Shown here one piece after another: positions 34,140 to 42,652 of a stretch of DNA of 64,000 bases. Source of the DNA: Pseudomonadota bacterium (GTDB taxonomy: Bacteria > Myxococcota_A > Polyangia > Polyangiales > Polyangiaceae). The translations under genes were made by a program, and so were the position numbers. Location of the stretch: the NCBI GenBank assembly GCA_023428245.1, contig JAEYYX010000129.1, positions 1 to 64,000 of the forward strand, in the 5' to 3' direction. The stretch's first letter is position 1; every line of letters starts with the position of its first letter. The notes under the pieces were generated by a model, which made no database searches, was not told where the DNA came from, and worked only from the letters and a program-made list of their open reading frames with translations.

Positions 34140-34766
34140 ATGAGCGAGCCCGGACAGAGCCAGCCGTCCAAAGATAGTCAACGTCCTGCGGGAGTTCCGA
34201 CCGGTGGTGGGGGCAAAGGATTGATTGGGCTCGGTGTGCTTCTCTTGCTGGTGGGCGGAGGGCTGGCGTTTTGGAAGATCCAAAACCCAAAGGGACCTGA
34301 GCAGCCGGAGAGGACCGTCTCGCCGGTCCAAGAGGAAGAGCCGAAGACTGAAGCGCTCGCCGTTCCGCCTCCACCCCCGCCGCCCGAAGAAGAGGAGCCT
34401 CCGCTCAAGACCGAAGTCGCGACCCCCAAGACGGGAACCGCGAAGACGCCGACCGGCTGCGCAAGCCCCTGCAAAGGAACCGAGACCGCAGCGCTCCTCT
34501 CGGCACTCAGCGCGAAGGCCGGGCAAGCTCGCACCTGCTATAACCGTGCGCTCCGCGTCAACGCCGGCCTCGAAGGAAAGATCCGCATGGCCGTCCGTGT
34601 GAGTCCTTCGGGAGGTGTCTGTAGCGCGTCCGTCGCCGAAGACAGCCTCCACGACGCGGGAGTCTCGAGCTGCGTAGCCCAAATGTTCCGGAGCGCTTCG
34701 TTCCCCGCGCCGCAAAGTGGCTGCGTTGACGTCAACATTCCCATCAACTTCGTCTCGCAGAAGTGA
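34140..34766 (+). CDS. AgmX/TonB-like membrane-anchored protein
   Basis: A 208-residue protein with a short polar N-terminus, one transmembrane segment (residues ~27-47, GLIGLGVLLLLVGGGLAF), a Pro/Glu-rich linker (~55-90, including a run of eight prolines) and a C-terminal globular domain (~115-208). That domain reads LLSALSAKAGQARTCYNRALRVNAGLEGKIRMAVRV and matches the AgmX/PglI C-terminal fold common in myxobacteria. Four Cys residues in the domain may pair. Its role is probably envelope-spanning, like TonB, but no ExbB/ExbD gene is nearby. It begins 52 bases after the amidoligase cluster; whether it belongs to it is unclear. Confidence 0.82.
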   Translation: MSEPGQSQPSKDSQRPAGVPTGGGGKGLIGLGVLLLLVGGGLAFWKIQNPKGPEQPERTVSPVQEEEPKTEALAVPPPPPPPEEEEPPLKTEVATPKTGTAKTPTGCASPCKGTETAALLSALSAKAGQARTCYNRALRVNAGLEGKIRMAVRVSPSGGVCSASVAEDSLHDAGVSSCVAQMFRSASFPAPQSGCVDVNIPINFVSQK

Positions 34767-34886
34767 TCCATCGTAGCCGGTTTGCGGAGCGCCCCGCTCG
34801 CTCGGCCACTCGCAATCGGATTGCTCCTGGCGACGATTTCGACTCCAACGCCGCGCCGCCGCGCTAAGACGCGCGCACGTCTCGAA

Positions 34887-35720
34887 ATGGATTCCCAAGG
34901 CTCCTCATCGTCCCCGCAGCGCACGCGGCATCTTCTCTTCGTCGCCTATGACGGCTCCGCCTATTCTGGCTTCCAACAGCAGCAAAACGCGCCCTCCATC
35001 GCGGGCCATCTCGACGATGCGCTACGCCAGATCGATCCCGACGCGTCAAAGGTGCTCGGCTCGAGCCGCACCGACGCGGGAGTACACGCGCGACTTCAAC
35101 CGGTCACCTTCGATACCTCCCGCAAGATTCGCTCGCGGGGCTGGGTCCTCGCCTTGACGGGCCTCTTGCCTCGAAACATCGCTGTTTTGCGCGCCTCCGA
35201 GGTCGATCGCGACTTCGATCCGAGGAAAAAGCCGCTTTGGAAGGTCTATCGCTACCGCATCTTAAGGAGCCCCGTCGAAGATCCATTCCTCGCGCATCAC
35301 GCTTGGCGCCTCGGAGAGAAACTCGACCGACCCCTCATGGAGCAGGAAGCGCGCTCTCTGATCGGAACCTTTGATTTCAAAGCCTTTCGCAGTTCGAAAG
35401 ACCCGCGCCTCGACACTGTACGGACCCTCACGGAAGTCCGCATCTCGGAGGCGACCGACGATCCACGCTGCCTCGATCTCTGGGTGCACGGAGATCGCTT
35501 CCTCTACAACATGGTGCGCATCATCGCCGGCACCATCGTGGACGTGGGACGCGGCCGATTGCCCCCCGGGGCGGCCCTGAGCGCCCTCACCGGAGGAAGC
35601 CGTCTCGCGCTCGGCGTGACCGCCCCCGCGCGCGGGCTTAGCCTCGAACACGTCGAACTTCCCGACTGGGGCCGGGACCCCTGGCCGGAGACGATTCCGT
35701 CCTTTCGTCCTCGATCTTAG
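34887..35720 (+). CDS. truA: tRNA pseudouridine synthase A
   Basis: A 277-residue enzyme that makes pseudouridine at positions 38-40 of tRNA anticodon arms. The motif GSSRTDAGVHARLQ contains the catalytic Asp. YDGSAYSGFQQQ near the start, WKVYRYRILRSPVEDPF and FLYNMVRIIAGTIVDVGRGRL follow the family pattern. ATG 34887 gives a normal length; the in-frame extension to 34782 is a Pro/Arg-rich shadow with poor fit. It follows the AgmX-like gene and is followed by a 110-base gap before spt. No other tRNA-modification gene is adjacent. Confidence 0.95.
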   Translation: MDSQGSSSSPQRTRHLLFVAYDGSAYSGFQQQQNAPSIAGHLDDALRQIDPDASKVLGSSRTDAGVHARLQPVTFDTSRKIRSRGWVLALTGLLPRNIAVLRASEVDRDFDPRKKPLWKVYRYRILRSPVEDPFLAHHAWRLGEKLDRPLMEQEARSLIGTFDFKAFRSSKDPRLDTVRTLTEVRISEATDDPRCLDLWVHGDRFLYNMVRIIAGTIVDVGRGRLPPGAALSALTGGSRLALGVTAPARGLSLEHVELPDWGRDPWPETIPSFRPRS

Positions 35721-35830
35721 CAGTTTTCCTCGGCTTTCAGCGGCTGCTGCGACGCCCCCTTCGCACCCAAAATCTACCTCGTTCCGGGAGTTTCCCTTGC
35801 GCGTGGCCCGCGCTAGCGTCGCCCCGCCTC

Positions 35831-37369
35831 ATGGACTGGAAGAATAAGCTGCTCGAGCAGGGAACCCGTGTTCTGCAAAACCCTAGCGTCATGCGATGGG
35901 TTTCGGACGACCGCGTCATGAGAGTCGCGGAAGGCCTCATGGACGCCCCGAACCGTCTGGAGGCGGCCTGGAAAGTCCTCCGAGACGGCTACCAACTACC
36001 GAACATCGATCCAGCACTCGACGAAGACCGACCCGAGCCGAAGAAGGCCAGGGTCAACGGCTCGGCCTCAAACGGAGCCAGCACTACAACTGCCGACGAG
36101 GCAGAAGGAGCGGGCTCCGAAGACATGGAGGAATCCATGAACCAGAGGCGCTCCCTCGCCACGATCGGCGGCAAGGACGTCTTCGAGAAGTGTTATAAGT
36201 TCACCGCCGCCGACAACGCGCGGAAGCGAGGCATCTACCCCTTTTTCCGCCCCCTCGACTTGAATGACGGCCCCGAAGCCCAGATCAACGGCAAGCGGGT
36301 CATCATGTTCGGCTCGAACAACTACCTTGGCCTCACGACGCACCCGCGCGTTCGCGAAGCCGCCAAAGACGCCATCGATCGCTTCGGCACCAGCATGACC
36401 GGCTCACGTCTCGTGAACGGTTCGATGCGGCTGCACGAAGAATTCGAGGAGAAACTCGCCGCGTGGATGGGCAAGGAATCGGCGCTCATCTTCACGACCG
36501 GCTACCAGGTCAATATCTCGAGCCTCTCAGCGATCCTCTCGAACAAAAATACCGTCGCGGTGATCGACCGCAATGTACATGCCTCGCTCTACGACGGGGT
36601 CCGCCTCGGAATGTCAGCAGGCGCGCGTCAGGTTCGCTACAAGCACAACGACGCTGAATCGCTCGATGCGGCTCTCGAGAAGCTCTCTCCCGATGAGGGC
36701 GCTTTCGTGATCACCGACGGCGTCTTCTCGGCGGAGGGCGAGATCTGCCATCTGGACAAGATCCTGCCCGTCGCAAAAAAACACGGCGCGCGCATCATGG
36801 TCGACGACGCGCACGCCCTCGGCGTCATTGGTCCGCTCGGCCGCGGCACCGCTCATCACTTCGGGGTCGCCGACCAGGTCGATCTCATTGGCGGCACGTT
36901 CTCGAAGTCCTTCGCTTCAATCGGCGGCTATCTGGTCGGCGAGCGCAAGGTCCTCGACTACATCCGCCACTTCGCACCCAGCTTCATGTTCGCTGCTGCT
37001 GCTGCGCCCCCGAGCGTCGCGGCGGCAATGGCCGCCTTTGAGGTCATGCAGGAAGAGTCCTGGCGCATCGACAAGCTCCACGAAAACTTCAACTACATGC
37101 GCGACGAGCTGCGCAAGCTCGGCTTTGAGCTCGGGACGACCGAGACGGCCGTGATCCCGATCTACATTCGCCAAGATCTGCGCACGATCATGATGTGGCG
37201 CGACCTGCTCGAGGAGTACGGCGTGTATACGAACCCCTTCATCTCACCCGGGGTGCCGCCGAAGAGCGCGATGCTGCGCACCAGCTACATGGCCACCCAT
37301 GAGCGCAGCCACCTCGACCGGGCCCTCGATGCCTTCGCCAAGGTGGGCAAGAAGTACGGCGTGATCTGA
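35831..37369 (+). CDS. spt: Serine palmitoyltransferase-like enzyme
   Basis: A 512-residue PLP enzyme of the alpha-oxoamine synthase family. It condenses an acyl-CoA or acyl-ACP with an amino acid; here most likely serine plus palmitoyl donor, giving 3-ketosphinganine. The catalytic core spans ~115-510: FGSNNYLGL, GSRLVNGSMRLHEEFE, VDDAHALGVIG and GGTFSKSFASIGGY with PLP-binding Lys359. About 100 extra residues precede it: a helical piece (NPSVMRWVSDDRVMRVAEG) and an acidic Ser/Ala linker. KBL and BioF are alternatives, but the neighbours (a bCerS-like acyltransferase and a CerR-like reductase) point to sphingolipid synthesis. No strong ribosome site precedes the ATG. Confidence 0.85.
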   Translation: MDWKNKLLEQGTRVLQNPSVMRWVSDDRVMRVAEGLMDAPNRLEAAWKVLRDGYQLPNIDPALDEDRPEPKKARVNGSASNGASTTTADEAEGAGSEDMEESMNQRRSLATIGGKDVFEKCYKFTAADNARKRGIYPFFRPLDLNDGPEAQINGKRVIMFGSNNYLGLTTHPRVREAAKDAIDRFGTSMTGSRLVNGSMRLHEEFEEKLAAWMGKESALIFTTGYQVNISSLSAILSNKNTVAVIDRNVHASLYDGVRLGMSAGARQVRYKHNDAESLDAALEKLSPDEGAFVITDGVFSAEGEICHLDKILPVAKKHGARIMVDDAHALGVIGPLGRGTAHHFGVADQVDLIGGTFSKSFASIGGYLVGERKVLDYIRHFAPSFMFAAAAAPPSVAAAMAAFEVMQEESWRIDKLHENFNYMRDELRKLGFELGTTETAVIPIYIRQDLRTIMMWRDLLEEYGVYTNPFISPGVPPKSAMLRTSYMATHERSHLDRALDAFAKVGKKYGVI

Positions 37370-37386
37370 GGCGGGAGGGAGCATCC

Positions 37387-38514
37387 GTGAGCATCGAGAT
37401 TAAGACCATCCCCATCGGTGGGAACTTCCGACAGTTTTTGGACGTCGTCGACCTCATCTACAAAAACGACAAGAACTACGTCCGCCCTCTCGATTTCGAG
37501 CTCAAAGGACGCCTCTCCAAGAGCTACCCTTTCTGGCAGCACGCCCGCGGCATGGCGTTCACGGCGCACAAAAATGGCGTCTGCGTGGGGCGAATCACGG
37601 CGCAGGTCGATGACTTGTGGAACGAGCGCTACGGCACAAAGACCGCTTTCTTCGGCTTTATCGACACGATCGACGACGCCGAAGTTGCGCGCCGTCTGCT
37701 CGGCGAAGCGGAAGCCTGGGCCAGGCGCCAAGGAATGACGGACATCATCGGACCGATGTCCCTCGGCTCCAACGAAGAGATGGGCTGCTTGGTGGACGGT
37801 TTCGATCGCCCTCCTATGGTGCTCATGCCTCATCATCGTCCCTACCAGGGACCGCTCATTGAAGCTGCCGGCTACGCAAAGGAGAAAGATCTCTTCGCCT
37901 GGCGCTACGTCGTCGGACCTTTGCCCCCAAGGGCTCAGCGCGCCTCCGAGGCCATCCGAGCGCTCCCTGAGGTCAGCGTCCGTCATCTCGACAAGACGAA
38001 CATCGCCCGTGAGGTCGAGCTCGTCATGGAAATCTTCAATGACGCTTGGCAAGAGAACTGGGGCTTCGTTCCGCTCACCCGCGCGGAGCTCAAGAAGCTC
38101 GGCGAGGACTTCAAGCTCATCCTCGAGCCAAAGTTGACCTTCCTGGTCAGCGTCGACGGTGAACCAGCCGCCTTCGCAATCGCTCTTCCCAACATCAACG
38201 AGCACCTGCGTTACCTCACAGGCAAGCTGCTCCCCACCGGCGCGCTCCAACTACTTTGGGGTCTGAAGGTAAAAGGGACCAGGACCGCGCGCCTGGCCCT
38301 CCTCGGCGTGCGCAAGAAGTTCCGGAATACGAAGAAGTACGGCGCTCTCTCGACGTTCATGTACGCGGAGCTGTCGAAGAGCGGTCAGCGTCTCGGCATC
38401 GACTGGGGCGAGCTTTCCTGGACCCTCGAGGACAACGCCCCCGTCAATCTCGGCATCAAGATGATGGGCGGAACGGTGTACAAAACCTACCGCATCTACA
38501 AGAAGCTCCTCTGA
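37387..38514 (+). CDS. Bacterial ceramide synthase-like acyltransferase
   Basis: A 375-residue GNAT-fold protein that resembles bCerS of Caulobacter-type bacteria, which N-acylates the long-chain base. The start SIEIKTIPIGGNFRQFLDVVDLIYKNDKNYV and the conserved GRITAQVDDLWNERYGTKTAFFGFID and IIGPMSLGSNEEMGCLVDG patterns are typical of this family. LVMEIFNDAWQENWGFVPLT and LSWTLEDNAPVNLGIKMMGG lie in the second half. The GTG start has a strong GGGAGGGAG ribosome site. It follows spt by 17 bases. The acyl donor cannot be told from sequence. The assignment rests on family likeness plus gene order. Confidence 0.78.
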   Translation: MSIEIKTIPIGGNFRQFLDVVDLIYKNDKNYVRPLDFELKGRLSKSYPFWQHARGMAFTAHKNGVCVGRITAQVDDLWNERYGTKTAFFGFIDTIDDAEVARRLLGEAEAWARRQGMTDIIGPMSLGSNEEMGCLVDGFDRPPMVLMPHHRPYQGPLIEAAGYAKEKDLFAWRYVVGPLPPRAQRASEAIRALPEVSVRHLDKTNIAREVELVMEIFNDAWQENWGFVPLTRAELKKLGEDFKLILEPKLTFLVSVDGEPAAFAIALPNINEHLRYLTGKLLPTGALQLLWGLKVKGTRTARLALLGVRKKFRNTKKYGALSTFMYAELSKSGQRLGIDWGELSWTLEDNAPVNLGIKMMGGTVYKTYRIYKKLL

Positions 38515-38525
38515 GGCTCTCAGGC

Positions 38526-38561
38526 CGAGCGAGGGGCGTCTAGTCACCCCTCGCTCGATTT
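38526..38561 (+). terminator. Strong hairpin between acyltransferase and epimerase genes
   Basis: CGAGCGAGGGG (38526-38536) and CCCCTCGCTCG (38547-38557) form a perfect 11-base-pair stem with a 10-base loop, followed by ATTT. It sits 11 bases after the acyltransferase stop and 34 bases before the epimerase start. It could end transcription, attenuate it or stabilise the upstream message, so cerR may be expressed at a different level. Confidence 0.6.
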
Positions 38562-38595
38562 GCTCTCGAGCGGGCGCGTTGCTATCGGGGCACGC

Positions 38596-39579
38596 ATGAC
38601 GGTCCTACTGACAGGAGCTACTGGATTTCTTGGGTCGCACGTCGCGGAGCAGCTCTCGAACGCGGGCGTCCCCGTGCGCGCGCTGGTGCGCAAGTCGAGC
38701 AATACCAAGTTCTTGAGTACGTTGCCGAACGTCACCCTCTGGGAGGGGTCCGTAGAAGATCGAGCTAGCGTCTTCTCTGCGACCGAGGGCGTGAGTGAGG
38801 TCATTCACGTGGCCGGCTTGGTCAAAGCAAAGGACGCGGAAGAGTTCCGCCGCGTGAACACCGGCGGGACCCAAACGATGCTCGATGCTGCGCTCGAGCA
38901 CGGCGTGAAGCGCTTCGTTTTCGTGTCGAGCCAGGCAGCAGGCGGCCCGAGTGAAAAGGGCGGGCCGGCCGTGTGTGTCGGCAAGGAGACCCCGCCGGTG
39001 ACCGCCTACGGGCGCAGCAAGCTCTCTGCGGAGAGATTGCTCATCGCCCAGAAAGACAAGATCGAATCGGTCATCCTCAGGCCCCCCGCCATCTACGGGC
39101 CCCGAGACCGCGAGATCTTGATCTTCTTCAAGGCGGTCATGAGCGGCGTGCTCCCGTTGACGAACCCGCTCGACGCGATGTACTCGATGATCTACGGCCC
39201 CGACTGCGCGGATGCCTGTGTAAAGGCCCTGACCGCGGATGTCCCGAGCGGATCCGTTTACTACGTGGAGGATGGCGTCCCGATCTCCTTCAAGGAGATG
39301 ATCCAGCTCGTCGAGAAGGCGCTCAACAAGCGCGCCTGGATCCGCGTGCCGCTCCCCGAGCGTCTCGTGCGCACGGCGGCCCGCGTGAGCGAGATGTACG
39401 GCAAGCTCACGGATCAGCCGGTGATGCTTACCGTCGACAAATGCAACGAGCTCCGAGCCTCGAGCTGGGTCTGTGATGGAGCCACAACTCGTCTCGAGCT
39501 CGGCTGGGAGCCCCGCGTCATCTTCTCCGAAGGCGTGGCTCTGACGGCAGCTTGGTACCGTGAGCAAGGCTGGCTCTGA
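38596..39579 (+). CDS. cerR: CerR-like NAD-dependent epimerase/reductase
   Basis: A 327-residue extended short-chain dehydrogenase. The N-terminal nucleotide motif is LTGATGFLGSHVAEQL, and the catalytic Tyr and Lys lie in YGRSK near residue 138. FVFVSSQAAGG and ILRPPAIYGPRDREI are typical of NAD-dependent epimerases. In Caulobacter-type pathways CerR, annotated as such an epimerase, reduces the 3-keto group of the sphingoid intermediate; gene order here supports that role. ATG 38596 is preferred over the extension to 38560, which overlaps the hairpin. It is convergent with trpE, and a strong terminator follows. A general sugar epimerase is the alternative. Confidence 0.75.
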   Translation: MTVLLTGATGFLGSHVAEQLSNAGVPVRALVRKSSNTKFLSTLPNVTLWEGSVEDRASVFSATEGVSEVIHVAGLVKAKDAEEFRRVNTGGTQTMLDAALEHGVKRFVFVSSQAAGGPSEKGGPAVCVGKETPPVTAYGRSKLSAERLLIAQKDKIESVILRPPAIYGPRDREILIFFKAVMSGVLPLTNPLDAMYSMIYGPDCADACVKALTADVPSGSVYYVEDGVPISFKEMIQLVEKALNKRAWIRVPLPERLVRTAARVSEMYGKLTDQPVMLTVDKCNELRASSWVCDGATTRLELGWEPRVIFSEGVALTAAWYREQGWL

Positions 39580-39588
39580 GCAGCCCGG

Positions 39589-39621
39589 GGGCGCCCGCTT
39601 CGCCGCAGAGCGCCCTTTTTT
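39589..39621 (+). terminator. Intrinsic terminator after cerR
   Basis: GGGCGC (39589-39594) pairs with GCGCCC (39610-39615) across a 15-base loop and runs directly into six Ts (39616-39621). This is the clearest rho-independent terminator in the window, and it ends the sphingolipid operon before the convergent trpE. Confidence 0.85.
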
Positions 39622-39655
39622 GAACTTCAAGGCAAGTCCTGAGGGCGGCGACGAT

Positions 39656-41041
39656 TCAGCTCGACTCGGTCTGCCGCGTCCGCGCTGCGTGAATCGCCGA
39701 CAGGGCCGCCCGCGCCTTGTTCGAAGTCTCTTTGCACTCGAGTCGGGGATCACTATCAGCCACGATGCCGGCGCCCGCGGTGACCTCAAAGCGTCCGTCC
39801 CGCGCGACAACCGTACGAATCCCGATCGCGAAATCGAGATCCTGACCGCGCGTGACATATCCGATCGCTCCCCCGTAAGAGAACCGAGGGCGAGGCTCGA
39901 GCTCGCGAATGATCTGCATCGCGCGCACCTTCGGCGCTCCCGAGAGCGTACCCGCAGGGAAGGTAGCGCGGAGCACGTCCCAAGGTCCGAGCCCTTCGCG
40001 GAGTTTCCCCTCAACGACGCTCGTGATGTGCATCACGTGGCTATACCGCTCGACGAACATCCGCTCGGGAACCTTAACGCTCCCGTACTCCGCGATGCGC
40101 CCGATGTCATTTCGACCGAGGTCGATCAACATAACATGCTCGGCGATCTCTTTCGGATCGGCAAGCATCTCTTCGGCGAGAGCCTCGTCTTCGGCCGGAG
40201 TGCGGCCCCGCCTTCGAGTTCCAGCGATCGGACGCAAGAACGCCTTGCCGGCCTCGACGCGCACCAGCGTCTCCGGGCTCGCACCTGCGATCGCGACCCG
40301 CGGCGCCCCTTTTTCTTCCGGGAGGTCGAGGAAGTACATGTAGGGGGCCGGCGAAAGCACGCGAAGCGCGCGATAGACCTCGAACGGGTCGGTTCCCTGA
40401 TCCGGGACGCTGAACGTGCGCGCGGGCACGATTTGGAACGCGTCGCCGGCGCGAATGTACTCGCGACAGCTCTCCACCACCTCAGAGTATTCAGCCTCGC
40501 TCTGAGTCACCGACACATCCCCAGGCAGGGCCGCCGGATCAGGAGGGACGAACGGCTCGAGCGCAGGGGCGTGCCGGAGCAATTCTTCGGCTCGATCGAC
40601 CTCTTCCGTGACCGTAGAGGCGATCGTGAGAGTTTGTTTCAGGTGGTCGAAGACCACCACGGTGCAATTGCTGAGAAGGCGCGCAATCGGTCCTTCGGAC
40701 TCGCTCGGCCAGCGGGGTACCTTGGTCGCGAAGTGGACCATCTCGTAAGCAAGCAAGCCGACGTGCGCTGTTGCGAAGCGCTCGGCGGGATCGCTCTGGT
40801 CTTCGCCGCCAGCCGGCGCGAGCTCTGCGAGACGCGCAAAGGGGTCCTGACCCGCCTCCCCGAACAAGACGATGCTCTTCTCCGGACGATAGCCTAGGAT
40901 CGAATAACGAGCCCACCGCTCGCCGCCGACGACGCTCTCGAAGAGGAACGAACCCTGCGGCGAGTGCTCGCGGAGCGCCAGGTAGGCCGAGACGGGGGTG
41001 AGCCCGTCGGCGACCAGGACTTTCTTGTGGACGACTTTCAT
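39656..41041 (-). CDS. trpE: Anthranilate synthase component I
   Basis: A 461-residue chorismate-binding enzyme that forms anthranilate with TrpG-supplied ammonia, the first step of tryptophan synthesis. Motifs are SFLFESVVGGERWARYS near the N-terminus (Trp-feedback site region), DAFQIVPARTF, VAIAGASPETLVRVE, RPIAGTRRRGRTPAED, LIDLGRNDIGRIA and FPAGTLSGAPKVRAMQII. PabB is less likely given SPETLV and length. ATG 41041 is chosen; the frame extends to 41140 with no family match. trpG is not in the window, so a separate subunit must come from elsewhere. It is divergent from the coiled-coil gene by 107 bases and convergent with cerR. Confidence 0.94.
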   Translation of the reverse strand: MKVVHKKVLVADGLTPVSAYLALREHSPQGSFLFESVVGGERWARYSILGYRPEKSIVLFGEAGQDPFARLAELAPAGGEDQSDPAERFATAHVGLLAYEMVHFATKVPRWPSESEGPIARLLSNCTVVVFDHLKQTLTIASTVTEEVDRAEELLRHAPALEPFVPPDPAALPGDVSVTQSEAEYSEVVESCREYIRAGDAFQIVPARTFSVPDQGTDPFEVYRALRVLSPAPYMYFLDLPEEKGAPRVAIAGASPETLVRVEAGKAFLRPIAGTRRRGRTPAEDEALAEEMLADPKEIAEHVMLIDLGRNDIGRIAEYGSVKVPERMFVERYSHVMHITSVVEGKLREGLGPWDVLRATFPAGTLSGAPKVRAMQIIRELEPRPRFSYGGAIGYVTRGQDLDFAIGIRTVVARDGRFEVTAGAGIVADSDPRLECKETSNKARAALSAIHAARTRQTESS

Positions 41042-41148
41042 GGGAACGCGAAAAAAGCGGCGGCTAGGGGACTCTTGTCGGCCTTCTCGGGGTCCGATGA
41101 GCGCGCTTTGTGTGGTAGCGTGGCCGCGATCGGAAGCCAACCTGTCCC

Positions 41149-42636
41149 ATGAGCCTCGTCCCTCTGAGCCCTATCGCGGCCGCCCTTGCCCATGTCGAAC
41201 CTCTGCTCGAGAAGAGCCGCGTCCTTTTGATCGGAAACGCGCTCACACGCGCCTCTGACATGGTCCTCGGGCGCGGCGCCCGCCTTTGTCACGTGGCCGA
41301 CCCGGACGCCCGCCGCGTCGCCCAGGCCGCCGGCCAGAACAGCGAGCGGCGCGTCACCTATTCCCATTTCACCGACACCCTCGTTCGGGACGGCGCCTAC
41401 GACGTCGCCATAGTGACGAACCTCGAGGAGCATGACCGCCCTCAAGAGATCCTGGACGCCGCCCGACGCGCCATCGCGTCGGATGGAATCGTCGTCATCT
41501 CGAGCGCCGCCTCCGGGACGACCTCGGGCCTTTTGGGCAAGGTGGAGCGCTGGCTCCCCTACGAAGAACTGGAACGACTGACCAAGACAACGTTTCAGTC
41601 CGTCGCCTTCCTGGCCCAGACCCCCTTTGTCGGGTTTGCTGTGGTCAGCTTGTCCTTGACCTCCGCGCCCGTACCCTCCCTCGACAACGCTTTGCTCGGG
41701 GGCGAGTCGGACCAGGTCGACTACTATATAGCTCTGTGCGGCGCGGCCGAGACCCTCGCGACCCTCGATCTCGACGACATGACAGTCGTCCAGATGCCGG
41801 GACAGCTCGCGCTCGAGGTGGGACGTCAGGCTGAGGTGACGCGAGGCGCACGCGCCGAGCGGCGCCTCGAATCCCTCGAAGACGAGCTGCGCTTGGCGCA
41901 GAGGCGCGAGCGAGAGCTCGAAGCCGAGCTCGGACGCCTAGAAAGCGCGACCGGAGATCAGGCAGAGCTGACATCACTCCGGGAGACGGTCGAGCGGCTG
42001 ACGCGCGAGCTCGACACCACGCGCACGGAGCTCGCCGAAGCCCGCGCCGCGTCCCTCGCCGCGACCGCCTATGAAGAGCTGTCCGAGAAGGCGGCTCACA
42101 CGGAGCGGGAGCTCGAGCGGACGAAAAAGGAGCGCAAATGGGCGGACGACCGGGTTCGCCGCCTCGAGCGCGAGCTCGAAGAGGCGCTCCTCGCCCAAGA
42201 AGAGCTCGACAAGGCCCGCGCCCGTATTCAAACCCTCGAGGCTCACCTGAAGGAAAGCGAGGACGAAGTCGACGAGCTCACCGATCGAGTCGCCGACCTC
42301 GAGCAGGAGCTCGCGAAGAAACAGAGCGAACTCTCGGAGCGAAAGGAGGAGCCGGACTGTGCCCTCGAGAAAGAGAACCTCACCCTCGAGGCTCAGCTCA
42401 AGAAGCGCGGAGAACATATCCTCGCTCTCGAGAAACAACTCGCCGATCTTTCCCTCTACGCTCAGACGCTCGTCGCCGAAATCCCGCGCCGCACCGAAAA
42501 CGCCGCTCCTGCGGGGGACACTCTGAAGGAGGAGATCCTGTCGCTCAGTGGGGAGCTCGCCGACAAGGAGGCTGAGCTCGTCGCTCTCCGTTGGACGGTC
42601 GCATCCCTGGAAAAGCGCCTCGCCCCGAGCAGCTGA
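41149..42636 (+). CDS. Coiled-coil protein with degenerate methyltransferase-like head
   Basis: A 495-residue protein I cannot name. Residues 1-190 have a Rossmann-like pattern similar to class I methyltransferases (VLLIGNALTRASDMVL, YDVAIVTNLEEHDRPQEILDAARRAIASDGIVVIS), but the SAM glycine motif is not conserved, so it is likely non-catalytic. From about residue 225 to the end lies a long heptad-rich coiled coil of Glu, Arg, Leu and Ala (ERELERTKKERKWADDRVRRLERELEEALL), broken near 395 and 450. This plan recalls myxobacterial proteins such as AglZ, which joins a pseudo-receiver to a coiled coil, but homology is not claimed. No signal peptide. fcl follows after 16 bases, perhaps in one transcript. 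Confidence 0.8.
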   Translation: MSLVPLSPIAAALAHVEPLLEKSRVLLIGNALTRASDMVLGRGARLCHVADPDARRVAQAAGQNSERRVTYSHFTDTLVRDGAYDVAIVTNLEEHDRPQEILDAARRAIASDGIVVISSAASGTTSGLLGKVERWLPYEELERLTKTTFQSVAFLAQTPFVGFAVVSLSLTSAPVPSLDNALLGGESDQVDYYIALCGAAETLATLDLDDMTVVQMPGQLALEVGRQAEVTRGARAERRLESLEDELRLAQRRERELEAELGRLESATGDQAELTSLRETVERLTRELDTTRTELAEARAASLAATAYEELSEKAAHTERELERTKKERKWADDRVRRLERELEEALLAQEELDKARARIQTLEAHLKESEDEVDELTDRVADLEQELAKKQSELSERKEEPDCALEKENLTLEAQLKKRGEHILALEKQLADLSLYAQTLVAEIPRRTENAAPAGDTLKEEILSLSGELADKEAELVALRWTVASLEKRLAPSS

Positions 42637-42652
42637 CAAAAAAAAGAATCCC

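Noticed and set aside
38605..40014. 469-residue minus-strand open frame across cerR and the end of trpE
   Set aside because: It crosses a strong terminator and is a shadow of cerR and trpE, with no motifs of its own.
39560..40897. 445-residue plus-strand open frame opposite trpE
   Set aside because: Antisense of trpE; the protein has no family pattern.
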